Assembly: GCA_028864975.1 (NCBI GenBank)
Contig: JAGWLG010000014.1
Span: 1 to 64,000, forward strand
Direction: 5' to 3'
DNA from: Thermoplasmata archaeon
GTDB lineage: Archaea > Thermoplasmatota > Thermoplasmata > Lutacidiplasmatales > UBA184
DNA: 64,000 nt
Below, piece by piece: positions 16,612-24,957 of the stretch (positions are counted from its first letter, which is position 1; every line of letters begins with the position of its first letter). The notes beneath the pieces were generated by a model, which was given only the letters and a program-made list of their open reading frames with translations, ran no database searches and was not told the origin of the DNA. The position numbers were made by a program, and so were the translations under genes.

Positions 16612-17229
16612 TCAACCCTCCGCCTCGACCTCGGGCCGCTCCTCCCCACCGCCCACGGGCTCCTCTCGAGAGAACAGATAGACCGCGAGCGCGAGCCCCC
16701 CCAGGGTAGGCACGAGCGCCACCGCATAGATCGGCGCCTGGACCCCGAGGAGGGAGATGGCGATGAGCAGCGATAGCGCGCCGCCCAGGGCGGGGACCGC
16801 AGCTTGGGCGATGACCGCGCCGAGGAGGGGTGGGAGCTCTCCCGGGGCCGGGACCGACGTGTGGAAGAGCAGGACCAGGCCGACCAGAAGGGCGCAGGTT
16901 AGGCCTGGCGCTCCCCCCAGCAGTCCCAGTACGGCGACGATCCACACCGTTCCCGCTGGAAGGGTGCTGATCGACGGGACGGGGTTGGGCATGCGTCGAA
17001 GCAGCATCCCCACGACGGCGGACGCCAAGAGCGCGAGGAGCAACGGCAGACTCCCCCAGGCTGGCCCTCCCGCGAGCGACCAGAGCGGGAAGGGGACGAA
17101 CAGCAGCAGCGCCGCGAGGAGCTCATACGCCCCTGGACGGGCCCTCCGAAGCAAGGGGGGGCGTGCTTGGGCCCTGGCCATGGCGTGGTAGGACGTGTAC
17201 TCCCCGAGGGCGTGGGGGGGGACCGTCAC
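16612..17229 (-). CDS. Polytopic membrane protein, last gene of the MoxR/DUF58 operon
   Basis: A 205-residue protein with about six hydrophobic helices and a short acidic C-terminus. GTG 17229 is chosen because it overlaps the DUF58 stop as GTGA. There is no recognised domain. Its position immediately after DUF58 suggests it serves the same system, perhaps as the integral membrane partner of the MoxR-DUF58 pair. Confidence 0.7.
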   Translation of the reverse strand: MTVPPHALGEYTSYHAMARAQARPPLLRRARPGAYELLAALLLFVPFPLWSLAGGPAWGSLPLLLALLASAVVGMLLRRMPNPVPSISTLPAGTVWIVAVLGLLGGAPGLTCALLVGLVLLFHTSVPAPGELPPLLGAVIAQAAVPALGGALSLLIAISLLGVQAPIYAVALVPTLGGLALAVYLFSREEPVGGGEERPEVEAEG

Positions 17230-18551
17230 GCGGCGCCTCCTCGGATCATGCTGGCGGGGGGTCGTCGTAGGAAGGCGACGAGCGAGGCGAGGCTCGAGAA
17301 GTCCTCCCACTCCACGACGGGAGAGCTCTGCCAGGCCTCGGAGAGTCGTCGTCGTCGGAGCAGCCGAACGAGGCGCAGCGTGATGTCCGCGTCCTCGGCC
17401 TGGTGGTCCATCCGCTCTGACTCCAAGGTCGAGGGGGACGGGCAGAGGAGCATGCAAGGGAAGCCGTTCCGCCGCAGGAAGTATCCTGCTCCCACGGTCT
17501 CGTCATCGATCATCGGGGTCAGCAGGAGCACCGGGGTCCCGATCGGAAAATGGCGTTGGAGGGAGATCGAGAGTCGCTCAACAGGGCCGGCCACCTCCGA
17601 CAGCCGGGCGTCCTGGAGCGTCTGCTCGATCGCGTAGCGTTGGACGCGGCCGCCACCCAAGGGGAGGATCTTCACGAACTCCCCGAAGATCACGAGCCCG
17701 ACGCGCGTCTTCTCCTTCAGGAGGTAGCGTGCGAGCCCAAGGGCCGCCGACCGCGCGACCCCGAGCAGATGTCGGTCGTCCCCTCCCGGGAGTCCGGAGG
17801 GTCGAGCGTCGACGCAGATGATCATCTCTCCGCTCCGCTCGGCGTGGTACTCGTTCGACGAGAGCTCCCCCCGACGTGCGGAGGCCCACCAGTTGATCTG
17901 GCGCGGCGTGTCCCCCGCGGCGTAGTTTCGGACCGAGACGAAGTCTCCCTGGGATGCGCGTCGCCGCGACCGCAGCTCTCCCGGGAGCGGGGTCGTCCTC
18001 TGGATCGCCAGGCGGGGGATCCTCCGGACCTCGGGGGGGTAGCGTTCCAGGCTCAACCCCTCCCCTCGGGTCGGCAGCAGGACCTCAGAGAGCCCCAGGG
18101 GGTCCCTCCATCGGATCTTCGGCGTCGTAAGGCGGACGAAGAGGGGTCGGAAGGGTCGAAGGCGGAAGCTGGTCCGCAACTGCGGGTCCTGCCCGACGAC
18201 CACCCGGCGGAGGACGCCGTCGATCGCGATCACGCCCTCCGGGGGCTCGATCTCCACCTCCAACCAGCCTCCGGGGAGCGGAGGGGTCGCCTCGAAGGTC
18301 ATGGCGATCTCGAGGTCCTCCTCGACCTCGGAGAGCTCCCCTCGCACCACGATCCGGGTGAGCGAGCGTGGCGCCAGGAGGAAGACCGATCCCGGCGCGA
18401 GGAGGAGCGGGGTCGCGAGCAGGATGGCGTCCGAGTTCCGCAGCAGAAGCCCCGCCACCAGGGCCGTGCCGCCGAGTCCGAAGAGGAGGAGCGCGCGGGC
18501 GCGCCAGGAGGGTCGGGGGGATTCCGGGAAGTAGCTCGGTTCCGCCGCCAA
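17226..18551 (-). CDS. DUF58 protein (von Willebrand A-like), MoxR partner
   Basis: A 441-residue protein with two N-terminal membrane helices, a beta-rich region with EPPEGVIAIDG, then the DUF58 core. The DUF58 signature YAAGDTPRQINWWASARRGEL and the downstream VDARPSG (vWA-like strand and metal site) are clear. DUF58 proteins work with MoxR AAA ATPases, probably in maturation of secreted or metal-containing proteins, but the target is unknown. The start is taken as TTG 18551, preceded by GAGGT at good spacing and after the moxR stop; a GTG at 18668 would overlap moxR by 76 bases. Confidence 0.9.
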   Translation of the reverse strand: MAAEPSYFPESPRPSWRARALLLFGLGGTALVAGLLLRNSDAILLATPLLLAPGSVFLLAPRSLTRIVVRGELSEVEEDLEIAMTFEATPPLPGGWLEVEIEPPEGVIAIDGVLRRVVVGQDPQLRTSFRLRPFRPLFVRLTTPKIRWRDPLGLSEVLLPTRGEGLSLERYPPEVRRIPRLAIQRTTPLPGELRSRRRASQGDFVSVRNYAAGDTPRQINWWASARRGELSSNEYHAERSGEMIICVDARPSGLPGGDDRHLLGVARSAALGLARYLLKEKTRVGLVIFGEFVKILPLGGGRVQRYAIEQTLQDARLSEVAGPVERLSISLQRHFPIGTPVLLLTPMIDDETVGAGYFLRRNGFPCMLLCPSPSTLESERMDHQAEDADITLRLVRLLRRRRLSEAWQSSPVVEWEDFSSLASLVAFLRRPPASMIRGGAA

Positions 18552-18592
18552 CGCTGCGCGACCTCTTCTCTCGCCCCGTCGACGGGCGGGGC

Positions 18593-19543
18593 CTAGTTCA
18601 CCTTCGGGACCGGCATCTTGCGCACGACCTCCGAGACCACGGTCGTCCCGCGCAGACCCCGGATCCACGGCTCCGGCTTGATGACGAGGCGGTGCGCCAG
18701 CGCGGGGAGGGCGAGCCCTTTCACATCGTCAGGAAGCGCGTAATCCCGTCCTTCGAGCAGCGCCTTCGCACGGGCGAGCTTCGCCAGGGCGAGGGACCCG
18801 CGGGGCGAGGCCCCCACCTCGACGCGAGGGTCGGCCCGCGTCGCGCTGACAAGGTCGACGATGTACCCCTCGAGCGCGGGCGAGAGGGCCACGCCCTCGA
18901 CGGAGGCTTGGAGCTGACGGAACTCTCCCGGGGCCAGCACAGGGGGAGGAGGTCGAAGCTCCGCCTTGGCCTCCCTCCGACGCGTTAGGATCGCTCGTTC
19001 TTCGGCCCCCGTGGGATACCCTAAGGTTAGCCGTAGGAGGAAGCGGTCCACCTGGGCTTCGGGAAGCGGGTAGGTCCCCTCGAGCTCGATGGGGTTCTGG
19101 GTCGCCATCACTAGGAAGGGGCGCTCCAGGGGGTAGGTCTGCCCTTCGGAGGTCACCTGATACTCCTGCATCGATTCCAGGAGTGCGGACTGGACCTTCG
19201 GTGGCGCCCGGTTGATCTCGTCCGCCAGCAGGACGTGGGTGAAGACCGGCCCTCGACGGAAGGAGAACTTCCCCGAGGAGGGGTCGTAGACCTCTCCCCC
19301 CGTGATGTCCGTTGGGAGAAGGTCGGCCGTGAACTGGACGCGGGTGAAGTTGAGCCCCAGGACCGAGGCGAAGGACTTCGCGACCAAGGTCTTCCCGAGA
19401 CCAGGAAGGTCCTCGAGGAGGACGTGCCCGTCGGCGAGGAGGCCCACGAGCAGGGTGCGCAGGGCTTCCTGCTTCCCCACCACGACCTGTCCGACCCCGG
19501 CGAGCACCGCTTCCAGGCGCGCCTTCGACGATCCCCCGTTCAT
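18593..19543 (-). CDS. MoxR-family AAA+ ATPase
   Basis: A 316-residue AAA_3 ATPase. Walker A is degenerate in the MoxR way (EDLPGLGKTLVAKS, near 44-57), Walker B is LLADEINR with the family NRAPPKVQSALLESMQE, and the sensor region has ATQNPIELEGTYPLPEAQVDRF. It is followed by the lid domain. MoxR ATPases remodel or load partners such as DUF58 proteins. ATG 19543 is used, 9 bases after the upstream stop; longer frames run into the preceding gene. It is central in an operon of five minus-strand genes. Confidence 0.95.
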   Translation of the reverse strand: MNGGSSKARLEAVLAGVGQVVVGKQEALRTLLVGLLADGHVLLEDLPGLGKTLVAKSFASVLGLNFTRVQFTADLLPTDITGGEVYDPSSGKFSFRRGPVFTHVLLADEINRAPPKVQSALLESMQEYQVTSEGQTYPLERPFLVMATQNPIELEGTYPLPEAQVDRFLLRLTLGYPTGAEERAILTRRREAKAELRPPPPVLAPGEFRQLQASVEGVALSPALEGYIVDLVSATRADPRVEVGASPRGSLALAKLARAKALLEGRDYALPDDVKGLALPALAHRLVIKPEPWIRGLRGTTVVSEVVRKMPVPKVN

Positions 19544-19551
19544 CCCCCACC

Positions 19552-19965
19552 TCACGCCATGATCTCGATGCGGGCAACCTCGTCCCGCAGCAGCAGGTTG
19601 AACTCTTTCCTTGAGAATCCTAGGACCTCCTCGCGACGGTCGAGGACCCGACGGACGGGGGTGGAAGTCCCGGCCGTGTCGGCCGCCTCCAGGGCCTCCA
19701 GGATGTGCAGGCGGGCGAGCCCGTCCCCCGCGTACGCCTGGCGGACCCGCGTTTGCCACAGGGACGCCTCCGGAAGAACGAGCGGGGGGAGGTAAGGCAT
19801 CCGGAACGCCAGCGCGACCAGCCCGGCGAGGGTCAAAAAGGCGGCGGCGACCGCGCCGAAGAGGAGCGAAAGGTCCGTGCTGTCGATCTCAAGCGCGGCC
19901 AGAACGGCGGAGACGACCCCCAGGAAGATGAGGACCTTGAGCGCCGCGGATTCGAGGCGGCTCAT
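19552..19965 (-). CDS. Small membrane protein in MoxR operon, unknown
   Basis: A 137-residue product with two N-terminal membrane helices (about 9-28 and 33-55) and a helical cytosolic domain of about 75 residues ending in a run of charged residues. Its ATG overlaps the stop of the DUF4129 gene (ATGA), and it ends 8 bases before moxR, so it is part of the operon. No family recognised; a membrane adaptor for MoxR is an inference from position only. Confidence 0.75.
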   Translation of the reverse strand: MSRLESAALKVLIFLGVVSAVLAALEIDSTDLSLLFGAVAAAFLTLAGLVALAFRMPYLPPLVLPEASLWQTRVRQAYAGDGLARLHILEALEAADTAGTSTPVRRVLDRREEVLGFSRKEFNLLLRDEVARIEIMA

Positions 19966-20999
19966 CGGACGGCCCCCGTGAGGGTCGCATCTTCCGTCGT
20001 GGTCGACGGGGTCGTGGTTGCCCCGGGCCCGGCCGCCTTGAGCTGGCCGAGGACGTCGGAGAGGGAGGCCTTGGCCGCCTTCGCCTGCTCCTCGCCCATG
20101 GGGTGGAGGCTGTAGCGCGCCTCCTCAAAGAGCGTACGTAAGGCATGCGCCGACGGAGAGTCGAGGCGCAGGTGCGTTCCCATCAGCCCCTCGACCTCGC
20201 GAGGGGTCGAGGTCTCCAGATCCGGGATGCCGCGCCCCTCCAGCTCCTTCAGCAACGCCGCGTAGGCCTCGACGATCCGCCGCTTCGCTTCGCCCAGCTC
20301 TCCCGCGTCCAGTTGGGCCACGGCTTCTTCGAGCTTCGTCAGGAGCTCCCGGCCGGGAGGCGGTGCGGCTCCCGGCCGAGGCTTCCCCCGCCGTACGAGA
20401 TAGGCGGCGACCGGGACCACGATCAAGGAGAGGACGATCCCCCCGCTCAAGGCGAAGAGCGTGGGCGTGTACGGGGAAGCCAGAAGGGAGCCCGGGGTGG
20501 AATTGGTCCGGGTGCTCCCGTTGTTGGTCCCTCCGCCACCGGGAGGTGGAGGGGGGCCCGTCGTGCCATTGGTCGAGTTGCCGGTGCCACCGGGGCCTAA
20601 GGACCCCCAGGAACGGTGTTGCTGGGAGAGGCTCGCGAGCCCGAGGAGGCCGAAGATGACGAGGACCACCATCAGGAACGCGAGGAGGGTCACTCCCGAG
20701 CCCTGAGCGAACCAAGACCCGCTCTTCCGATTGCGGACGCGCACGTAGACGAAGCCCAGAACGAGGGAAGCTAGGAGGACGGAGAAGACGATGAACCCGA
20801 CCTCGTATGTGTAGGGGGAACCGAAGCGGGTAGGAGGAGGGAGGGTCTGGAAACTTCCCAGGAGCCCGGCCGTCGCCCCCAACCCCAGAGAGAACAGCAG
20901 CACGAACATGATGGCCAGTGACCCGCGGTCGATCCCTCTCAGCCCCGCAAGGGCGCCTTTCGAATTGGGGGAGGGGAGGACGGCCGAACCCTCCGACAT
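19962..20999 (-). CDS. DUF4129-containing membrane protein
   Basis: A 345-residue protein. Three membrane helices near 28-49, 67-86 and 102-124 are followed by a Gly/Pro/Asn/Thr-rich outside loop (about 130-175), a fourth helix (about 180-200) and a cytosolic domain. That domain (about 215-320) matches DUF4129: it has AKRRIVEAYAALLKELEGRG, TPREVEGL and LRTLFEEARYS. DUF4129 is commonly encoded with MoxR, DUF58 and transglutaminase-like proteins; no transglutaminase gene is here. It is first in the operon, with a TATA-like box 28 bases before its ATG. Confidence 0.88.
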   Translation of the reverse strand: MSEGSAVLPSPNSKGALAGLRGIDRGSLAIMFVLLFSLGLGATAGLLGSFQTLPPPTRFGSPYTYEVGFIVFSVLLASLVLGFVYVRVRNRKSGSWFAQGSGVTLLAFLMVVLVIFGLLGLASLSQQHRSWGSLGPGGTGNSTNGTTGPPPPPGGGGTNNGSTRTNSTPGSLLASPYTPTLFALSGGIVLSLIVVPVAAYLVRRGKPRPGAAPPPGRELLTKLEEAVAQLDAGELGEAKRRIVEAYAALLKELEGRGIPDLETSTPREVEGLMGTHLRLDSPSAHALRTLFEEARYSLHPMGEEQAKAAKASLSDVLGQLKAAGPGATTTPSTTTEDATLTGAVR

Positions 21000-21023
21000 G
21001 TCCAGGCGAGGTCAGCGGTGCAT

Positions 21024-21030
21024 CATATCC
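21024..21030 (-). promoter_or_regulatory. TATA-like box for the DUF4129-MoxR-DUF58 operon
   Basis: Reads GGATATG on the minus strand, centred about 28 bases before ATG 20999, and abuts the racemase stop codon at 21031. Leaderless transcription of the five-gene operon is predicted. Confidence 0.45.
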
Positions 21031-22212
21031 CTATCCGATAGGAAGGACTTGCTTCGAGACCCGATACCGACGCACCTGCCGCTCCTCCGGCTCGACCCCG
21101 ATGCCGGGGCCCTTGGGCACCCGGAGGACGCTCCCCCTCTCGAGCCGCAACGAAGGTTCGACCACGTCCTGCTTCCAGTAGCGATCCGACGCCGAGAGGT
21201 CCGCGGGCAAGCGGAAGTTCGGTAGGCTCGCGAGATGCAGGTTGTGGGCGCGCCCGATGCCCGTCTCGAGCATCCCACCGCACCAGACCGGGACCCTCGC
21301 ACGCTCGGCCCGGTCGTGCAGGGCGACGGCACTCGTGAACCCGCCCACGCGGCCTGGCTTGATGTTGAGGCATCCCAGGGCTCCTTCGCGAAGCGCGAGC
21401 TCGAGCGAGCCCATCGACCTTACCGATTCGTCGAGACAGACCAGGGTCTTTCTTCCAAGCGCCCGGGCCAAGCGAGCATGCAGAAGCACGTCCTCCTCTT
21501 CGAATGGCTGTTCGACCACCTCGAGCTTGGCTTCGCGGGCGAGACGGCGGAGGGCGGGAAGGTCTCGGCCGCCGTAGGCCTGGTTCGCGTCGACCCAAAT
21601 CCGAGCTCCGGGGAAGGCCCTTCGAGCGGCCAGGACGAACGGGCGGTCCCTTCCCGGCTCCACCTTGAGCTTGAGCCGGCCGTAGCCCTGGGCAGCGTAG
21701 CACTCGAGCTGCCGGACCAGCTCTTCGGGGGTGGGTGCAAGTCCGACGGATACTCCGACCTCGACACGGTCCCTGAGCGCTCGGTCAGGGGCGAGCAGGC
21801 GCTGGAGCGGGAGATGGGCATGGCGCGCCGCGAGGTCCCAGAGCGCCATCTCCACCATCGCCTTCGCCATGGGATGGCCACGGACCCGGGAGGCTGCGGC
21901 GAGGAACGCCTGAGGTGAGGCGGCTTCGGAGGTCGAGGCCAGCGCGGGCCGGAGGTAGCGGAACAGGACCTCCCGGACCGTTCCTACGGACTCGTACGAG
22001 TAGAGAGGGTCACGCCCTGCGACGCACTCTCCGTAGCCCTGCTCGCCCCCTCTTTCCTCCAGCGTCAGCAGCAGGACCCGACGCGCCTTCTCGGTCCCGA
22101 AGCTCGTCGTGAACGGGCGAACGAGCGGGATCTCGAGCTCCTCGAGCACCGCACGACGAAGACGCAGCCCCCCGGGGTTGGGCGGTCCCTTCGGCTTCGC
22201 GCGGGAGGGCAT
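21031..22212 (-). CDS. MenC / N-acylamino-acid racemase family enzyme
   Basis: A 393-residue enolase-superfamily enzyme of the OSBS/NSAR group. The full active site is visible: KxK (Lys181, Lys183 in RLKLKVEPG), metal ligands Asp208 (VDANQAY), Glu234 (VEQPFEEED) and Asp261 (CLDESV), and the second base Lys285 (LNIKPGRVGG). The C-terminal GMLETGIGRAHNLHLASLP and the ADLSASDRYWKQD segment are diagnostic. These proteins dehydrate SHCHC to o-succinylbenzoate, racemise N-succinyl amino acids, or both. No menaquinone genes are nearby, whereas a COG3375-type GNAT lies directly upstream, so N-acylamino-acid racemisation is more likely. Start ATG 22212 follows the GNAT stop. Confidence 0.9.
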   Translation of the reverse strand: MPSRAKPKGPPNPGGLRLRRAVLEELEIPLVRPFTTSFGTEKARRVLLLTLEERGGEQGYGECVAGRDPLYSYESVGTVREVLFRYLRPALASTSEAASPQAFLAAASRVRGHPMAKAMVEMALWDLAARHAHLPLQRLLAPDRALRDRVEVGVSVGLAPTPEELVRQLECYAAQGYGRLKLKVEPGRDRPFVLAARRAFPGARIWVDANQAYGGRDLPALRRLAREAKLEVVEQPFEEEDVLLHARLARALGRKTLVCLDESVRSMGSLELALREGALGCLNIKPGRVGGFTSAVALHDRAERARVPVWCGGMLETGIGRAHNLHLASLPNFRLPADLSASDRYWKQDVVEPSLRLERGSVLRVPKGPGIGVEPEERQVRRYRVSKQVLPIG

Positions 22213-22243
22213 CGACCTTCCCACCTGGGTCTCGCCTCTCACC

Positions 22244-23125
22244 TCAAGGCGCGACGGAGGGCTCCGATGTGGCGGACTCGGGAGGGCGGGGCGCAAGGAA
22301 GTAGAAGGCCCGCCGTTCGTGGTCGACGTTCACGATGGCGAAGTCGTCCACCCCCCATCCCAGGTCGTGAGCAGCGCGGAAGGCTTCCCGTGTCGCCTGT
22401 CTCCACCCCTTGAGGTCCTGGGGCTGATGCTCCCGCAAGGCGGAGAGGTCGAAGGGGACCTCAAGGACCGCCGACGTCTTGTCGCTCTCAGGCTCGTGGA
22501 CCTCCCTAGGGATGCGGAGCCCCGCCTCCCCCAGGTCTGTCGTGAGCAGGACCTGGCTCGCCCCGTGCCGCTCTTGGTCCTCCTCCTTGGAGGGGATCTT
22601 CCCCTGGAGCCGCTCCTCGACATGGGGGGAGTTGAGGAGCCAGGTGACCCGAACGCGGTCGGTCGGGATCCCCCCGGTCTGCTCGGTGTCCATGGCCCCG
22701 TAGTAGTGGTGCATGTACCGGTCCGGGTACGCTCCCAGCTTGCGGACGTTCAGGTTCGCGTTCTTGGCGACCAGGGGGTCGAACGTCCACCGGACCTTCG
22801 AGAGCCCGGCCTTCACGACCTCCTCCCGCTGGGCCTTCTTCAGGCGTAGACCCACGCCATGGTTCTGGTACTCGGGAAGGACCGCGTTCATGTGGGACCA
22901 GTAGTAGAGCTCCTGGCCATCCCACGCCACGAAGGCGAGGTTGAACCCCACCAGGTGGATGTCGTGGAAGGCCCCCAGGATGAGCCCCCCGTTGTCCTGG
23001 ATGGCCCGCTGCAGCGACGCAGGGACGGGATGCTCGCTCCGCATCCCCCACGCCTTGACCTGGACCTCTTCCGCCATGCGGAACTCCTCCGGCGTGCGAA
23101 GCTTCCGCGTCTGGAGCTCGGGCAT
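22244..23125 (-). CDS. GNAT-family acyltransferase, COG3375-type
   Basis: A 293-residue protein with an N-terminal GNAT fold. The region after AFVAWDG contains YYWSHMNAVLPEYQNHGVGLRLKKAQREE, where the QNHGVG turn is the acyl-CoA pyrophosphate-binding loop. The C-terminal half (RKLGAYPDRYMHHYYGAM to the end) is characteristic of the COG3375 subgroup. In bacteria this subgroup neighbours N-succinylamino acid racemase and acts as an amino-acid N-succinyltransferase in conversion of D- to L-amino acids. The gene is 31 bases upstream of the racemase on the same strand, supporting that pairing here. Confidence 0.88.
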   Translation of the reverse strand: MPELQTRKLRTPEEFRMAEEVQVKAWGMRSEHPVPASLQRAIQDNGGLILGAFHDIHLVGFNLAFVAWDGQELYYWSHMNAVLPEYQNHGVGLRLKKAQREEVVKAGLSKVRWTFDPLVAKNANLNVRKLGAYPDRYMHHYYGAMDTEQTGGIPTDRVRVTWLLNSPHVEERLQGKIPSKEEDQERHGASQVLLTTDLGEAGLRIPREVHEPESDKTSAVLEVPFDLSALREHQPQDLKGWRQATREAFRAAHDLGWGVDDFAIVNVDHERRAFYFLAPRPPESATSEPSVAP

Positions 23126-23183
23126 GGACGGGGCGACGAGCGCCCGTCCCCTCTTGAACCCGGAGGGGAACCGAGGTCGTGGC

Positions 23184-23741
23184 TCAGACCCGGATCTTGA
23201 GCTCGAGCTTCTTGCGGACCAGACGGACCTCGTCCTCGGGCGTCAGGTCCCAGAGCAGGTCCTCGGCCTCGGTCACGTTCCGAAGGAACTCGGCCTTGCT
23301 TCGGGTCTTCATCAGGTGCTCGAACCGGCGCCGTGCGACCATGTAGACCCCGACCAGGTAGGCGCCAATGAGGGCCATGAGCCCCCCACCAGGGAGCATG
23401 GCGAGGGTCCAGTCCGGGCCTGTGTAGGAGCCCGTGGGACTATCGGTTCCCTTCAAGGGCTGCTCGAGCCACGCGAGCGAGCCCCCCGGGTCCCCCAGCG
23501 GGGTCCACGCGAAAAGGCCGATGAGGCAGAGGATCGACCCGAGGACCAGCACGGCGATGGAGATGGCGAACCGGTAGGTCCGTAGCCCCCGGCGCAAGGT
23601 CGTCGAGAAGCTCATCGGAGGGGCGGTTTCCTTCTCCTCCTTGCTCTCCTCTCCCTTCGGAGCCTCCTCCTTGGAGCCCTCCTCCGCCTCGGTCGCTTCC
23701 GTCTCGGCGGAGTCCTCGGGGTCGTCCTTCTCGCGCTTCAA
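23184..23741 (-). CDS. Two-helix membrane protein with acidic head, unknown
   Basis: A 185-residue product from a TTG start preceded by GGGAG. Residues 1-40 are almost entirely Glu/Lys/Ser and disordered. Two membrane helices (about 58-80 and 112-134) flank a short outside loop, and a helical cytosolic tail of charged residues ends in KKLELKIRV. It resembles small archaeal membrane proteins of unknown function (DUF3198-like in layout, not proven). It lies 58 bases upstream of the GNAT gene on the same strand. Confidence 0.7.
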   Translation of the reverse strand: MKREKDDPEDSAETEATEAEEGSKEEAPKGEESKEEKETAPPMSFSTTLRRGLRTYRFAISIAVLVLGSILCLIGLFAWTPLGDPGGSLAWLEQPLKGTDSPTGSYTGPDWTLAMLPGGGLMALIGAYLVGVYMVARRRFEHLMKTRSKAEFLRNVTEAEDLLWDLTPEDEVRLVRKKLELKIRV

Positions 23742-23913
23742 GCTCCCGTCCCTAACGGAAGCCCTTCAAGAGTCTTGTCCCACGTCCTCCGAGAGCCACG
23801 AGGGGGGGAGGGGGGCCCTTCGCCTCGCCCCCCCGCCCTCTGAGACCCCTTTGGAGGTCGTGGCCAAGTTCAAATCATCCCCGACCTGAGAGCAGTCGCG
23901 AGGCGAACCTACC

Positions 23914-24912
23914 GTGGGACGAAGCTCGGTCGTGACGAAGACCCCGTTCCGGGTCACCTTCGCGGGCGGGGGCACGGACCTCCCTGACTACTACCGCAGC
24001 CACGGACCGGGGGCCTGCGTCGCGGGGGCCATGAACAAGGGGATCTACGTCATGGTCGTCGAGAACTTCGACCGAGACGAAATTCGGGTTAGCTACAGGA
24101 TCACCGAGGACGCCAAGAAGAGCGTGGATGAGATCGAACACGGGTCCATTCGGGAGGCCATGCGACTTCTCAGGATTCCGAGCGGGATCCAAGTGATCAC
24201 CGCGACCCAGATGCCCTCCAGAGGGACGGGGATTGGGTCGAGTAGCAGTTGCGCTGTCGGGGTGTTGAACGCCCTCCATACCTGGAAGGGGGAGAAGGTC
24301 TCTCCTCGGCAGCTCGCCCGCGAGGCGGTCAAGATCGAGCGGGAGGTCCTGAAGGAGGCAGGTGGGATCCAGGACCAGTATGTGGCCGCCTATGGCGGCC
24401 TGAACCTGATCGAGGTCGCGCGCGACGGTTCGGTCTCCGTCCAGAGCCTCGCCTTGGACCATGAGGGACTGGAAGAGCTCAACCGTCACCAGATGCTTTT
24501 CTTCACCGGGATCGAGCGGTCTTCTGCATCAATCCACTTGAACCAGGCCAACGACATGAAGGACCACCTCGCGGAGTACGACCACATGCGCGACCTTGCC
24601 CGAGGGACGGCGAAGGCGCTGGAGGCTCTGGACCTCGCGGAGGTGGGTCGCCTCATGGACAAGAACTGGGAGCTCAAGCAGAAGCTCTCGGACGGGATCT
24701 CCAATCCTCGGGTGGACGAGCTCTACAAGGCCGCAAAGAAGGCCGGCGCTCTCGGGGGGAAGCTCATGGGGGCCGGTGGGGGAGGCTTCCTCTTCCTGCT
24801 CGCCCCGCCCGAACGACAGGGCGGTATCGAGCGGGCCCTGCAACGCCTGGGGGCGTTCCTCACCCCCGTACGGCTGGAGCTCGAAGGGAGCGCCGTCGTC
24901 CATCAGGACTGA
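23914..24912 (+). CDS. GHMP sugar kinase, heptose-7-phosphate kinase (HddA)-like
   Basis: A 332-residue GHMP kinase. The N-terminus TPFRVTFAGGGTDLPDYY (10-27) is diagnostic for the sugar-kinase branch containing D-glycero-D-manno-heptose 7-phosphate kinase and fucokinase domains. The ATP loop MPSRGTGIGSSSS is at 100-112, and the third motif KLMGAGGGGFLF is near the C-terminus. It would phosphorylate a sugar at the anomeric carbon, the step before nucleotide-sugar formation, and could therefore feed the glycan genes that start about 2 kb later. No heptose isomerase or nucleotidyltransferase is in the window, so the substrate is open. GTG start. Confidence 0.85.
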   Translation: MGRSSVVTKTPFRVTFAGGGTDLPDYYRSHGPGACVAGAMNKGIYVMVVENFDRDEIRVSYRITEDAKKSVDEIEHGSIREAMRLLRIPSGIQVITATQMPSRGTGIGSSSSCAVGVLNALHTWKGEKVSPRQLAREAVKIEREVLKEAGGIQDQYVAAYGGLNLIEVARDGSVSVQSLALDHEGLEELNRHQMLFFTGIERSSASIHLNQANDMKDHLAEYDHMRDLARGTAKALEALDLAEVGRLMDKNWELKQKLSDGISNPRVDELYKAAKKAGALGGKLMGAGGGGFLFLLAPPERQGGIERALQRLGAFLTPVRLELEGSAVVHQD

Positions 24913-24957
24913 CAGGGTTTCCGGAAGGGTCTTAGGCCTGGTCCCGGTCCAGACCCG

